A stretch of DNA of 23,571 bases, from IMG/VR virus record IMGVR_UViG_3300028925_006118, positions 1-23,571 of that record; one strand, given 5' to 3'. The notes below the pieces were generated by a model. That model was not told the origin of the DNA. It made no database searches and saw nothing but the letters and a program-made list of their open reading frames with translations. Below are positions 5,411-13,071 of the stretch, piece after piece (within the stretch, counting starts at the first letter, position 1; each line of letters opens with the position of its first letter). A program made the translations under genes and the position numbers. The stretch is from a virus.

Positions 5411-8098
5411 ATGATAGACTCAACATCACAAGACTTATTCAGTAAGTTAAAAGGACAATTTAAGAACTTAACCCTAGGAAGAGAAGACGGGTCGCAGACA
5501 CTAGTGCCTGGCGAAGCAGTTTTCTTTGAGTTTGATTTTAGTGCCGAAGGAGAAAGACTAGGCAGTGTAGTAGTTAGTATAGTTGATACTGGCATACTAA
5601 AGGTTTACTTCTCTAACGATATAACTGACAATGTTAATATAAAACTTAAAAACAAATGGTATGATTTCTTAAAAGGACTAAGTAAATTCTCTGCTCGTAA
5701 TATGCTTAATTATCAAACAAAGAATATTTCCAAAGCAAGACTAGATAAAAAAGATTTTGCGTTTCTATCAAAACAGAATAAAACAGAGGAAGAACTTACC
5801 ATGGAAAGCAAATTATACGGAAGTAAGCAAAAAAGTTACCAGAATCTTAATGATGCAAAACTAATTGTACAACACAACAAAACAGTTGATGAAGATAAGA
5901 TGGGTGCTAGAAGCAGAAACATAAAAACAATTTACATTGAAAATTCTCAAGGAGAACGATTTAAGTTTGAGAATAACTACTTACCAGGCGCAAGAGCAAT
6001 GGCAAGACATGTAAGTAATGGTGGATATCCTAGAGACGAACACGGACAACATATTAGTGAAATTATGTCTGAGATGGCACAACTTAAAACGTTTGTTAGA
6101 GGTGTTAAAAGTCAAAGTTATGTAAACGAAGATGCACAAGATATAATTGAAAAAGCAACAGGCAGATATTACGGACTTAAGAATACACTAGAGGCAGTAA
6201 GTAAACAAAAAGGATATGTTAATTATTTTGAAGCATATAAACCATCAGACATTGAAGTTTCAGAAGATGATATAAATGATCTTAAAGCAAAATTAACTAG
6301 AAATGTATTTGATGAAAAACTAGCAGATAGTTTAGGCGTAGTGGGGAAAGCAATGAAAATTACAGAAAAGAAACAAGGCGAGTTCTTCGACTATGGTAAA
6401 TGGATGAGAAGTGCAGAGAGTGCTGGAGCAGAAGTTATTGGTGATGTAAAGAGTGCAACTGCAATGAAAGACGGCGAAGAGATTGGTAGTTGGAGTCAAG
6501 ATGCACAAGACCTAGAAGCAAAATATGGTAGTGATGTTAAGGAACCTGGGTACGGTGAAGTTAACATGGGTATGGGAGACAGGAGTGAAACTCCAGAAAG
6601 ACCATTCGATGTGCCAGAGAGACTAGAGTTAGCACAAGGTGAAAACATTCTAAAAAATGTAAAATACAGAAGTAGCAACGACTTACTTAACTTAATATTA
6701 GTTGATATTGGTGAGAGAGCAATAGATGACGGTGTAAAAACTTTTGCTGAAGTAATGGCAGAAAAAATTGGAAGCATAGGAAGTGTTTTTGGACAACAAG
6801 AAGAAGATCCAGAATTTCAAGCAAACAAAGGCAAGGCAGTAAAACTTGCAGGTATGTATATTAAACAAATGAAAGATAAAAAAGAATCTTTAGAGAATAA
6901 CGTATTAACTACTGTAGAAAATACAAGTGGTGAACGTCATGTAGTTGAAGTTCCGATGGACCATTTTAAAGTTTACGAGAGTTCGATAGATAGACTTGTT
7001 GAAGGTACTTGGAATTTACCAGGTGACCAAGACACCGCACAAAAAGTAATAGACTTAATGCAAAAACCTATACCATTAGGTGATGGCGGTGAAGGTGCAA
7101 CAGGTGCAATTGGTTTTGCTTTTGGTGATGATATGTTGTTCGATGAACTAGGAGATGCAGGAGATAAAGATCCAACTGCAGATGCTAGACCAATAATATT
7201 AAATTGGATAGAAAGTTCAATAGATAATTTTGCAGATTCAGAGTATGCTACGTATTTAGATATGATATTCGATGAGTTAACATATGGACAAGATAGTGCA
7301 ATGAGTCCAGCACAAGGGGAACTACCATTAGATGTTCCAATGGATAATAAAAATGTAAAACAATCTAACCCTGATAATTATAAACCTTTTAAAAAAGAAG
7401 GTGTAGTACAAGAAGGGTTTGTTAGTGAAGAAGAAAAACTTGTACATCAAATGGCACAAGAAGATAATGCATTCGATGTAATATATAAGGCATCTGGCAA
7501 CGACGACCAAGTTGGAAAATACATACAAGAACAAATGGAAGAAGTTGCACAGAATCAATTCGGTGGTGTTATTGGCGAAAATATAGAAGCAATCATTGAT
7601 GAAATTATTGAAGACCATTATGAGATCGATGAGTCAATCGAAGAAGGACATATGAAAGACTACATGGATTACAAATGTAAAGATTGTGGAGATACAATGC
7701 ATAGTCCTACTACAAACTGTCCGCACAATGTTGATGATGAAAGTGGCGATTGGTGGATAGATAAAAACGGAAATGGCGTAAAAGATATGAACGAGACCGA
7801 CGTCGAAGAAGCAGACGTCGAAGAAGGAAATAAATTCACTGGTGAACTCGAAGATGCAAGAGACGAAGGCAAAGATGAATTTGAAGTTGATGGCAAAAAA
7901 TTTAAAGTTCAAAAAGAAGATGTGTCTCAGGAAGCAGTTGACCAAGAACTTCAAAAACTTAAAGAGATGGCAGGAATAGGTTCAGGAGCAAAAAGTAACT
8001 TTGGAATTTATCCAGGCGAAGAAGGATATAGAATTACCCCAAGAAGTTTAGTGGCAAGAGAAATAAACAAATTAAGAGACATAGAAAACAAAAAATAA
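5411..8098 (+). CDS. Large conserved marine-myophage protein, probable virion or core component, 895 aa
   Basis: The protein has no recognised enzymatic motif. The N-terminal part (about 1-120) is beta-rich and includes LVPGEAVFFEFDF and KFSARNMLNY. Residues about 150-235 carry IENSQGERFKFENN and GARAMARHVSNGGYPRDE, a block I recall from hypothetical proteins of cyanophage and pelagiphage myoviruses. The middle is acidic and helical. Near the C-terminus a small CxxC...CxH element (C756, C759, C770, H772) could bind zinc. Flanking it are IEE-G (after 745), VEE-A (after 800) and VEE-G (after 805) linkers like those in the 1260-2765 protein, and an ELQKLKEMAG helix follows. It is monocistronic: late-type promoter in front, terminator behind. 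A virion or prohead role is inferred from position and linkers. There is no visible Shine-Dalgarno. Confidence 0.6.
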   Translation: MIDSTSQDLFSKLKGQFKNLTLGREDGSQTLVPGEAVFFEFDFSAEGERLGSVVVSIVDTGILKVYFSNDITDNVNIKLKNKWYDFLKGLSKFSARNMLNYQTKNISKARLDKKDFAFLSKQNKTEEELTMESKLYGSKQKSYQNLNDAKLIVQHNKTVDEDKMGARSRNIKTIYIENSQGERFKFENNYLPGARAMARHVSNGGYPRDEHGQHISEIMSEMAQLKTFVRGVKSQSYVNEDAQDIIEKATGRYYGLKNTLEAVSKQKGYVNYFEAYKPSDIEVSEDDINDLKAKLTRNVFDEKLADSLGVVGKAMKITEKKQGEFFDYGKWMRSAESAGAEVIGDVKSATAMKDGEEIGSWSQDAQDLEAKYGSDVKEPGYGEVNMGMGDRSETPERPFDVPERLELAQGENILKNVKYRSSNDLLNLILVDIGERAIDDGVKTFAEVMAEKIGSIGSVFGQQEEDPEFQANKGKAVKLAGMYIKQMKDKKESLENNVLTTVENTSGERHVVEVPMDHFKVYESSIDRLVEGTWNLPGDQDTAQKVIDLMQKPIPLGDGGEGATGAIGFAFGDDMLFDELGDAGDKDPTADARPIILNWIESSIDNFADSEYATYLDMIFDELTYGQDSAMSPAQGELPLDVPMDNKNVKQSNPDNYKPFKKEGVVQEGFVSEEEKLVHQMAQEDNAFDVIYKASGNDDQVGKYIQEQMEEVAQNQFGGVIGENIEAIIDEIIEDHYEIDESIEEGHMKDYMDYKCKDCGDTMHSPTTNCPHNVDDESGDWWIDKNGNGVKDMNETDVEEADVEEGNKFTGELEDARDEGKDEFEVDGKKFKVQKEDVSQEAVDQELQKLKEMAGIGSGAKSNFGIYPGEEGYRITPRSLVAREINKLRDIENKK

Positions 8099-8120
8099 GT
8101 TAGTAATTGCAAAATCGATC

Positions 8121-8150
8121 AAGTAGCACCACTTTTAAGTGCTACTTTTT
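8121..8150 (+). terminator. Intrinsic terminator after the 895-aa gene
   Basis: A 9-bp stem (AAGTAGCAC 8121-8129 with GTGCTACTT 8139-8147) is followed by a T run reaching 8150. It lies 23 bases after the stop. Confidence 0.75.
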
Positions 8151-8158
8151 GCCACTTC

Positions 8159-8166
8159 AATAAATA
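8159..8166 (+). promoter_or_regulatory. Late-type promoter for the porin, AATAAATA
   Basis: The octamer matches the one at 5396-5403 and sits just after a terminator. The predicted start near 8172 leaves a 55-base leader to ATG 8227. Confidence 0.5.
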
Positions 8167-8185
8167 AACATGAGCAATGCTAACA

Positions 8186-8201
8186 CGGAATATTTATTCC
8201 G
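8186..8201 (+). promoter_or_regulatory. Hairpin in the porin mRNA leader
   Basis: The leader contains a perfect inverted repeat CGGAATA/TATTCCG around two bases, followed by a C6 run (8203-8208), unusual in this AT-rich sequence. The AAGGA ribosome site lies just downstream at 8215-8219. It may stabilise the mRNA 5' end. A regulatory role is only inferred. Confidence 0.35.
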
Positions 8202-8226
8202 ACCCCCCAACCTTAAGGAAAATAAA

Positions 8227-9189
8227 ATGAAAAAACTAGCAATCAGTGCAGTGGCCACTGCACTATTAAGTACTTCTGCATTAGCAGAAGTATCAATCTC
8301 TGGAACTACAGAGTTCTACTACAAGAGTGTCGACTCAGAAATTACTGCTAACAACGGTACTTCAATGGGAAACTCCGACAACGAAATTAAATTTACTTTT
8401 TCAAATAAAACAGACACAGGCTTAGAATATGGATATGTTGCTGAATTAACAACAGTCGGTGATTCAACTACAACTGTTGACGAATCATCTTTATATATCT
8501 CAGGCAGTATGGGTAAAATCATACTAGGTGGAAATGACGCAGTAACTGATAACTTTGGTATTGGTGAAGCAGACATAATGTCTGAAGAAGTAGGCGGTAC
8601 ATACACTAGTGCTACTATACAAACAAATGCAGGCGAAAAGACATATGGTGCAGATTTAACTAAAGCATCTTATATTTCTCCAGTAGTTGGTGGTTTTCAA
8701 GCAGGTGTAAGTTATATGGATTCAGGTGCTGCAGGTACAACTGATTCAACATCATTTGGTGCAAGTTATACAATTGATGCATTAAAAGTAGCATATACTA
8801 ATGGAATGCAAGAAGTTGCTAGTGCAATCGACAACGAGTCACAGAACATTGGTGCTAAATTGTCATTAGGTAAAACTACATTAATTGCGGCTATGAGTAA
8901 AGTCGAAGGTGCTGATGAAGATATTGATACAATAGGTGCAGGAGTAAGTTATAAACTTACTGCTACAACAACTATTGCAGTATCAACAATGGAATCAGAA
9001 GATGCATTAGATGTTTCTGGAACTGAAAAAGAAAACCTAAAGCAACACATGCTAGAAGTTAAAAGAAATATTGCTCCAGGATTAAACTTATTTGTAAACT
9101 ATACAGACTACGAATATAAGAACGGTGGCGAAGCATCAACAGACGATGATGGTTCAGTAATACAGATGAAAGTGGCTGCTTCATTCTAA
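8227..9189 (+). CDS. Outer-membrane porin
   Basis: ATG 8227, preceded by AAGGA, gives 320 residues and a classic Sec signal peptide MKKLAISAVATALLSTSALA cleaved before EVSISG. An upstream in-frame ATG at 8170 would bury the signal. The mature part is a series of alternating beta strands separated by acidic, Gly/Ser/Asp-rich turns. Examples are TGLEYGYVAEL, SLYISGSMGKIILGG, GFQAGVSYMD, FGASYTI, NIGAKLSLGKTTLIAAMSK and NLFVNYTDYEYKNGG. It ends MKVAASF, with the C-terminal Phe that BAM recognises. The size and Y-G/G-x-I-x-L-G pattern fit general porins of the Gram-negative porin family, which form trimeric 16-strand channels for small solutes. It would act in the host outer membrane. The gene is monocistronic between phage genes, so it is phage-borne. 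Substrate selectivity cannot be read. Confidence 0.8.
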   Translation: MKKLAISAVATALLSTSALAEVSISGTTEFYYKSVDSEITANNGTSMGNSDNEIKFTFSNKTDTGLEYGYVAELTTVGDSTTTVDESSLYISGSMGKIILGGNDAVTDNFGIGEADIMSEEVGGTYTSATIQTNAGEKTYGADLTKASYISPVVGGFQAGVSYMDSGAAGTTDSTSFGASYTIDALKVAYTNGMQEVASAIDNESQNIGAKLSLGKTTLIAAMSKVEGADEDIDTIGAGVSYKLTATTTIAVSTMESEDALDVSGTEKENLKQHMLEVKRNIAPGLNLFVNYTDYEYKNGGEASTDDDGSVIQMKVAASF

Positions 9190-9214
9190 AAAATCATTTA
9201 CCCAAGTGATAGAC

Positions 9215-9244
9215 AAAATAGCATCTTCGGATGCTATTTTTTTT
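9215..9244 (+). terminator. Strong intrinsic terminator with UUCG loop
   Basis: An 11-bp perfect stem AAAATAGCATC/GATGCTATTTT (9215-9225 and 9230-9240) is closed by the stable TTCG tetraloop and followed by T's to 9244. It ends porin transcription. The A run on the other side could also stop minus-strand transcripts. Confidence 0.85.
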
Positions 9245-9269
9245 AAGTCAAAAAAGATGAATTTTTTTA

Positions 9270-9298
9270 TTGACATACTAAATACAATATCGTATACT
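9270..9298 (+). promoter_or_regulatory. sigma70 promoter of gp32
   Basis: TTGACA (9270-9275), a 17-base spacer and TATACT (9293-9298) match the bacterial sigma70 consensus at 11 of 12 positions. The expected start is near 9305. The late-type octamer ACTAAATA (9277-9284) lies inside the spacer. An inverted repeat CGTATAC (9291-9297)/GTATACG (9312-9318) covers the -10 and start region and could be an operator or a 5' RNA stem. Confidence 0.75.
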
Positions 9299-9321
9299 AT
9301 ATAAACAGTGTGTATACGTTA

Positions 9322-9363
9322 TAGGCACATAAAACAAAAACAAAACAGGCTACTAGGCACATA
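9322..9363 (+). promoter_or_regulatory. A-rich unstructured gp32 leader between TAGGCACATA repeats
   Basis: Direct repeats TAGGCACATA (9322-9331 and 9354-9363) flank an A/C-only stretch of CAAAA units (9331-9348) just upstream of the GGAG ribosome site. T4 gp32 represses its own translation by cooperative binding to an unstructured leader. This stretch has the right place and composition for the same control, which is inferred. Confidence 0.35.
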
Positions 9364-9374
9364 GGAGAAATACA

Positions 9375-10379
9375 ATGGCATCTTTAGCAGAAATTAGAGC
9401 AAAACTTAAATCCCAAGAAACTCGTTCAGAGAATAGAACAGGCGGCGGCGACAACGCAATTTACCCACATTGGAATATACCAGAAGGCAGTACAACTGTA
9501 CTACGTTTCCTTCCGGATGCAGATCCCAGCAACACATTCTTTTGGATGGAAAGACTAATGATTAGACTTCCATTCCCAGGTGTTAAAGGAGACATGAATA
9601 GCAAACCAGTTGTTGTTCAAGTACCTTGCGTAGAAATGTGGAACGAAACTTGTCCAGTACTTTCAGAAGTACGTGGTTGGTTCTCTGACAAATCTCTTGA
9701 AGACATGGGTCGTAAATATTGGAAGAAGAGAAGTTATATCTTCCAAGGGTTTGTAACTGAAAACCCATTAGTAGATGACAATACACCTGAGAATCCAATT
9801 CGCAGATTTGTTATCTCTCCAAGTATCTTTAACTTAATTAAAGATGCATTAATGGATCCAGATATTCAGGAACTTCCAACTGATTCTAGCAAAGGATTAG
9901 ACTTCCGTATTACTAAAACTACAAAAGGTCAGTATGCTGATTATAGTACTAGTAAGTGGTCTAGGAAAGAAACTGCATTAACTGAAGCACAAAATGCGGC
10001 AGTTGAGAGTTTTGGATTACATAACTTAGGAGACTTTCTTCCTAAGAAACCAACAGAAGTTGAACTTGCAGTAATAAAAGAGATGTTTGAAGCAAGTGTA
10101 GATGGACAACCATATGATGTTGAGAAGTTTGGGCAATACTATAGACCATATGGTATTCAAGCACCTGAAGGAACTAAAGCACCTGCTCTAGTAGCAGTAG
10201 CGGCTCCAATAGCAACATCTACTCCAGTAGTAGAAACTGCACCAGCACCAGTAGCAACTCCACAAGAGATGGGAGCAACACCAACTGCTCCTACTCCGAT
10301 AGCGACACCTGCACCCGAAGGAAATAATAAGAGTGCAGAAGACATTCTTGCAATGATACGCAGTCGACAAGCAAACTAA
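9375..10379 (+). CDS. 32: Single-stranded DNA-binding protein (gp32)
   Basis: This 334-residue protein has the gp32 architecture. The basic N-terminal segment MASLAEIRAKLKSQ is for cooperative binding. The OB-fold core (about 30-250) contains TTVLRFLPDAD, PCVEMWNETCPVLSEVRGWF and MGRKYWKKRSYIFQGFV, typical of marine T4-like gp32. A long Ala/Pro/Thr-rich linker (about 265-315) follows, then a short tail SAEDILAMIRSR that takes the place of the acidic partner-binding tail. Of the T4 zinc ligands (one His, three Cys), only two Cys (85 and 93) are seen, so the zinc site may be altered or lost. It coats ssDNA during replication, recombination and repair. It is transcribed from a strong sigma70 promoter and followed by a hairpin. 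The start has GGAG upstream. Confidence 0.93.
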   Translation: MASLAEIRAKLKSQETRSENRTGGGDNAIYPHWNIPEGSTTVLRFLPDADPSNTFFWMERLMIRLPFPGVKGDMNSKPVVVQVPCVEMWNETCPVLSEVRGWFSDKSLEDMGRKYWKKRSYIFQGFVTENPLVDDNTPENPIRRFVISPSIFNLIKDALMDPDIQELPTDSSKGLDFRITKTTKGQYADYSTSKWSRKETALTEAQNAAVESFGLHNLGDFLPKKPTEVELAVIKEMFEASVDGQPYDVEKFGQYYRPYGIQAPEGTKAPALVAVAAPIATSTPVVETAPAPVATPQEMGATPTAPTPIATPAPEGNNKSAEDILAMIRSRQAN

Positions 10380-10389
10380 AATATAAAGA

Positions 10390-10420
10390 GGGCGGCAGCA
10401 ATGTCGCCCCTAATTCTTTT
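10390..10420 (+). terminator. Hairpin with GCAA loop after gp32
   Basis: GGGCGGCA (10390-10397) pairs with TGTCGCCC (10402-10409) including one G-U pair, closed by the GNRA-type loop GCAA. The sequence TAATTCTTTT follows. It is GC-rich against the background. It could be a terminator or partial terminator between gp32 and the next genes. Confidence 0.6.
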
Positions 10421-10436
10421 AAAAAGGTTAAGATAA

Positions 10437-11291
10437 ATGCTTTTTCATCTTGAATTTGAGAATTCTAATGATATACTATCGTTTGAATCAGATACAAATA
10501 GTGATATTTTGACCTATTATGTTGACAATCTCAATAAACAAGATCGAAATAAATTTAAATCTAATAAAACGTTTACGAATCAAAATTTAACGCCTCTTAT
10601 AAATGAAATAAATGAATATTTTGAATATTATACAGATTGCAAATTTGACGTATACGAAGATTATGACTATTTCAATCAGCATGTGTTAAACAAGTTACAT
10701 GCTGATTGGACCCACTCACAATATAATATTAAGGTAGACGTAAAAAGTAAAGGGTTGCTGGATTATTATTCTGACGATAGTCTATTTCCAAATTGGAATG
10801 ATGTTTTATACAAAATTGGAAAAGAAGAACATTACAACAGTCTAAATACTAGAATACACAAGTTAGAAAATCAAGTTAATAACATACGTTACAACACAGA
10901 CGACAACTATTTGCACATGGATATGCACATGGATAATCCGTTTTCTAAGGATAGATGTACAAATGACATTTGTAATTTTAAACTAGCATTTAACCATTTA
11001 GGCAGAACATTATACAACAAATTTAATACATTGGATGATACTTTACAAGCCAATGATGAGAATACATTTAATGAATTACTTGGATGTGTTGAAATTAGTT
11101 TATGCAGACCGCAAACTATTCCTCTTAGTAAGGAATATATTGAATGGTGCAACAAACTAAACAAAATACCAAGCGGAGATTTTTTAAATATTGGCAACCT
11201 AATAGATTATAAAAATAAATTAACAGAATATAAGCAAATAGTGTATAATAATAAGAGTAATAGTTTTACAATTAAAATAGAGGAAAAGTAA
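10437..11291 (+). CDS. Uncharacterised protein between gp32 and UvsX, 284 aa
   Basis: The gene is preceded by AAGG and ends one base before the UvsX start, so it is co-transcribed with uvsX. The protein is rich in Asn, Asp, Tyr and Lys with no membrane segment or signal peptide. Two LNxLHxxW/IHxLE-type helices are visible (NKLHADWTHSQ near residue 87 and NTRIHKLENQVNNI near 137-150), plus a C-terminal HLGRTLYNKF motif and ISLCRPQTIPLSKEY. I have a loose recollection of similar hypothetical proteins with an N-x-x-H-x-L-E pattern in marine myophages. No function can be assigned. Adjacency to recombination genes may be incidental. Confidence 0.6.
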   Translation: MLFHLEFENSNDILSFESDTNSDILTYYVDNLNKQDRNKFKSNKTFTNQNLTPLINEINEYFEYYTDCKFDVYEDYDYFNQHVLNKLHADWTHSQYNIKVDVKSKGLLDYYSDDSLFPNWNDVLYKIGKEEHYNSLNTRIHKLENQVNNIRYNTDDNYLHMDMHMDNPFSKDRCTNDICNFKLAFNHLGRTLYNKFNTLDDTLQANDENTFNELLGCVEISLCRPQTIPLSKEYIEWCNKLNKIPSGDFLNIGNLIDYKNKLTEYKQIVYNNKSNSFTIKIEEK

Positions 11292-11292
11292 C

Positions 11293-12393
11293 ATGGGAAG
11301 ACCATTTGACGTAAGCAAATTTAGAAAAGATGTAACAAAGTCTATCGAAGGACTTAGTGTAGGGTTTCATGATCCAACAGATTGGATTAGTACAGGTAGT
11401 TATGCACTTAACTATCTTGTTAGTGGTGATTTCCATAAAGGTGTACCGATGGGAAAAGTAACAGTATTTGCTGGTGAATCTGGTGCAGGCAAGAGTTACT
11501 TTGCAAGTGCTAATATTGTGAGAAATGCACAAGAGCAAGGTATATTTGTAGTATTAATTGACTCAGAGAATGCATTAGATGAAGCATGGCTGAAAGCACT
11601 TAATGTCGACACAGATGATAGTAAGTTACTTAAATTAAGTATGAGCATGATTGATGATGTTGCTAAAACAATATCATTGTTTATGAAAGACTATAAAGCA
11701 ATGCCAGAAGAAGAACGTCCCAAAGTGTTATTTGTAATTGATAGTTTGGGTATGTTACTAACACCTACTGATGTTAATCAGTTTGAAGCAGGTGACATGA
11801 AAGGTGATATGGGTCGTAAGCCTAAAGCACTAACAAGTCTTGTTCGTAATACAGTTAACATGATCGGTAGTTATAACGTAGGTATTGTGTGTACAAATCA
11901 TACATATGCATCACAAGATATGTTTGACCCAGATGATAAGATTTCAGGTGGACAAGGTTTTATATACGCATCAAGCATTGTTATTGCTATGCGTAAACTT
12001 AAACTTAAAGAAGACGCAGACGGCAATAAGACTACGACAATAAATGGTATAAGAGCAGCATGTAAAGTTATGAAAACTAGATATGCAAAACCCTTTGAAG
12101 CTGTACAGGTTAAGATACCTTATGAAACAGGAATGGATCCTTACAGTGGATTAGTAGAATTATTTGAAGCAAAAGGCATGTTAACAAAACAAGGCAATAG
12201 GTTAAAATATACTACACTTGCTGGTGAAGAAATGCTTGAGTTCCGTAAAGGGTGGACAGGCGAAAAACTGGAATCCATTATGGTAGATATCTCTACTGGT
12301 GCATTAGATAAAACGGATGACACAGATGACACAGAAGAGGTAAATACACCCGTAGACGAACCTATTGTAGATGAATTACTAAAGGAAGCATAG
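11293..12393 (+). CDS. uvsX: UvsX, RecA-like recombinase
   Basis: This 366-residue protein has the RecA core. Walker A is GESGAGKS (61-68), LIDSENALDEAWL (about 88-100) holds the catalytic Glu region, and Walker B is VLFVIDSLGML (145-155). NHTYASQDMFDPDDKISGGQGFIYASS covers the loop and DNA-binding L1/L2 area. A C-terminal acidic tail rich in Asp/Thr (about 340-366) is typical of UvsX. It forms filaments on gp32-coated ssDNA and drives strand exchange and recombination-dependent replication. It follows the unknown gene by one base and is followed by the 70-aa gene and UvsY. AGAGGA lies upstream of the start. All key motifs are intact. Confidence 0.95.
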   Translation: MGRPFDVSKFRKDVTKSIEGLSVGFHDPTDWISTGSYALNYLVSGDFHKGVPMGKVTVFAGESGAGKSYFASANIVRNAQEQGIFVVLIDSENALDEAWLKALNVDTDDSKLLKLSMSMIDDVAKTISLFMKDYKAMPEEERPKVLFVIDSLGMLLTPTDVNQFEAGDMKGDMGRKPKALTSLVRNTVNMIGSYNVGIVCTNHTYASQDMFDPDDKISGGQGFIYASSIVIAMRKLKLKEDADGNKTTTINGIRAACKVMKTRYAKPFEAVQVKIPYETGMDPYSGLVELFEAKGMLTKQGNRLKYTTLAGEEMLEFRKGWTGEKLESIMVDISTGALDKTDDTDDTEEVNTPVDEPIVDELLKEA

Positions 12394-12394
12394 T

Positions 12395-12607
12395 ATGGAT
12401 GAAGAAGACATTCTTATCGAAACATGGACAGTACTAAAACAGTATATTAAGGATAAACAAAGTGCGGCTGATCAATGGGTAGGAATACTTATTGATGCAG
12501 GCGTAAGCGAAGAAACATTCCATGGTCTTGCCGCAGTTGACAAATATCTTGAGAACGCAGTAAAGTACAATGTTGAAATCGAAGAAGAAGAATATGATGA
12601 TGATTAA
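12395..12607 (+). CDS. Small acidic protein between UvsX and UvsY, 70 aa
   Basis: It starts one base after uvsX with AAGGA upstream and ends two bases before uvsY. It has about 55 residues of predicted helices (ETWTVLKQYIKDKQSAADQWVGILIDAG) and an EEEEYDDD acidic tail. It has no Cys and no recognised motif. The tight spacing on both sides argues for a real gene of the recombination operon. An acidic tail is common in proteins that contact gp32 or UvsX, but a role there is speculation. Confidence 0.65.
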   Translation: MDEEDILIETWTVLKQYIKDKQSAADQWVGILIDAGVSEETFHGLAAVDKYLENAVKYNVEIEEEEYDDD

Positions 12608-12609
12608 TA

Positions 12610-13068
12610 ATGACTAACTGGTATTCAAAAGTTACATATGACATGGGAGCGATTCCTGACTTTATAGCACACTTCGAAGATGAGTTACTACAGGCTCGCA
12701 AAGAAGTGGGTATATCTGGACTTGTAGAAAAAAGTATAAAAGAACTGCCAGCAGTAACTGAAATACGTTTTGGACAATTACAAGAGGTCGAAGCAGTTCT
12801 AAATTACTTAAACATACAACTTAGAAAAATAAGAAGGAAGCACTTTACTAAGTACCTAGAAAACTACAACAGAGCATTGAGTAGTAGAGATGCAGAAAAA
12901 TATGTAGATGGCGAAGATGAAGTAGTAGACTTCGAAACGATAATTAATGAAGTAGCATTGTTAAGAAATAGATGGCTAGGCATTATGAAAGGCTTAGACA
13001 GTAAACAATGGATGAGTGGACATATTGTAAGACTTCGAACTGCAGGTATGGAAGATGTACAGGTTTAA
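12610..13068 (+). CDS. uvsY: UvsY-like recombination mediator
   Basis: This 152-residue, helix-rich protein has the marine-phage UvsY pattern. The N-terminal part is acidic (FIAHFEDELLQARKEVG). The centre holds LPAVTEIRFGQLQEVEAVL, KHFTKYLENYNRALSSRDAEKYVDG and the C-terminal LRNRWLGIMKGLDSKQW-RLRTAGMED. T4 UvsY (137 residues) forms a heptameric ring that helps UvsX displace gp32 from ssDNA. Its position downstream of uvsX supports the call. No strong Shine-Dalgarno precedes ATG 12610, so translation may be coupled to the gene before it. Confidence 0.8.
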   Translation: MTNWYSKVTYDMGAIPDFIAHFEDELLQARKEVGISGLVEKSIKELPAVTEIRFGQLQEVEAVLNYLNIQLRKIRRKHFTKYLENYNRALSSRDAEKYVDGEDEVVDFETIINEVALLRNRWLGIMKGLDSKQWMSGHIVRLRTAGMEDVQV

Positions 13069-13071
13069 AAA

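Noticed and set aside
7328-7954. Several minus-strand frames in the 895-aa gene with hydrophobic sequence
   Set aside because: Same compositional effect (antisense of acidic codons). They overlap a well-supported gene along their whole length.
8170-8226. Upstream in-frame ATG for the porin
   Set aside because: It would place 19 residues before a classic signal peptide and has no good ribosome site. ATG 8227 has AAGGA and is preferred.
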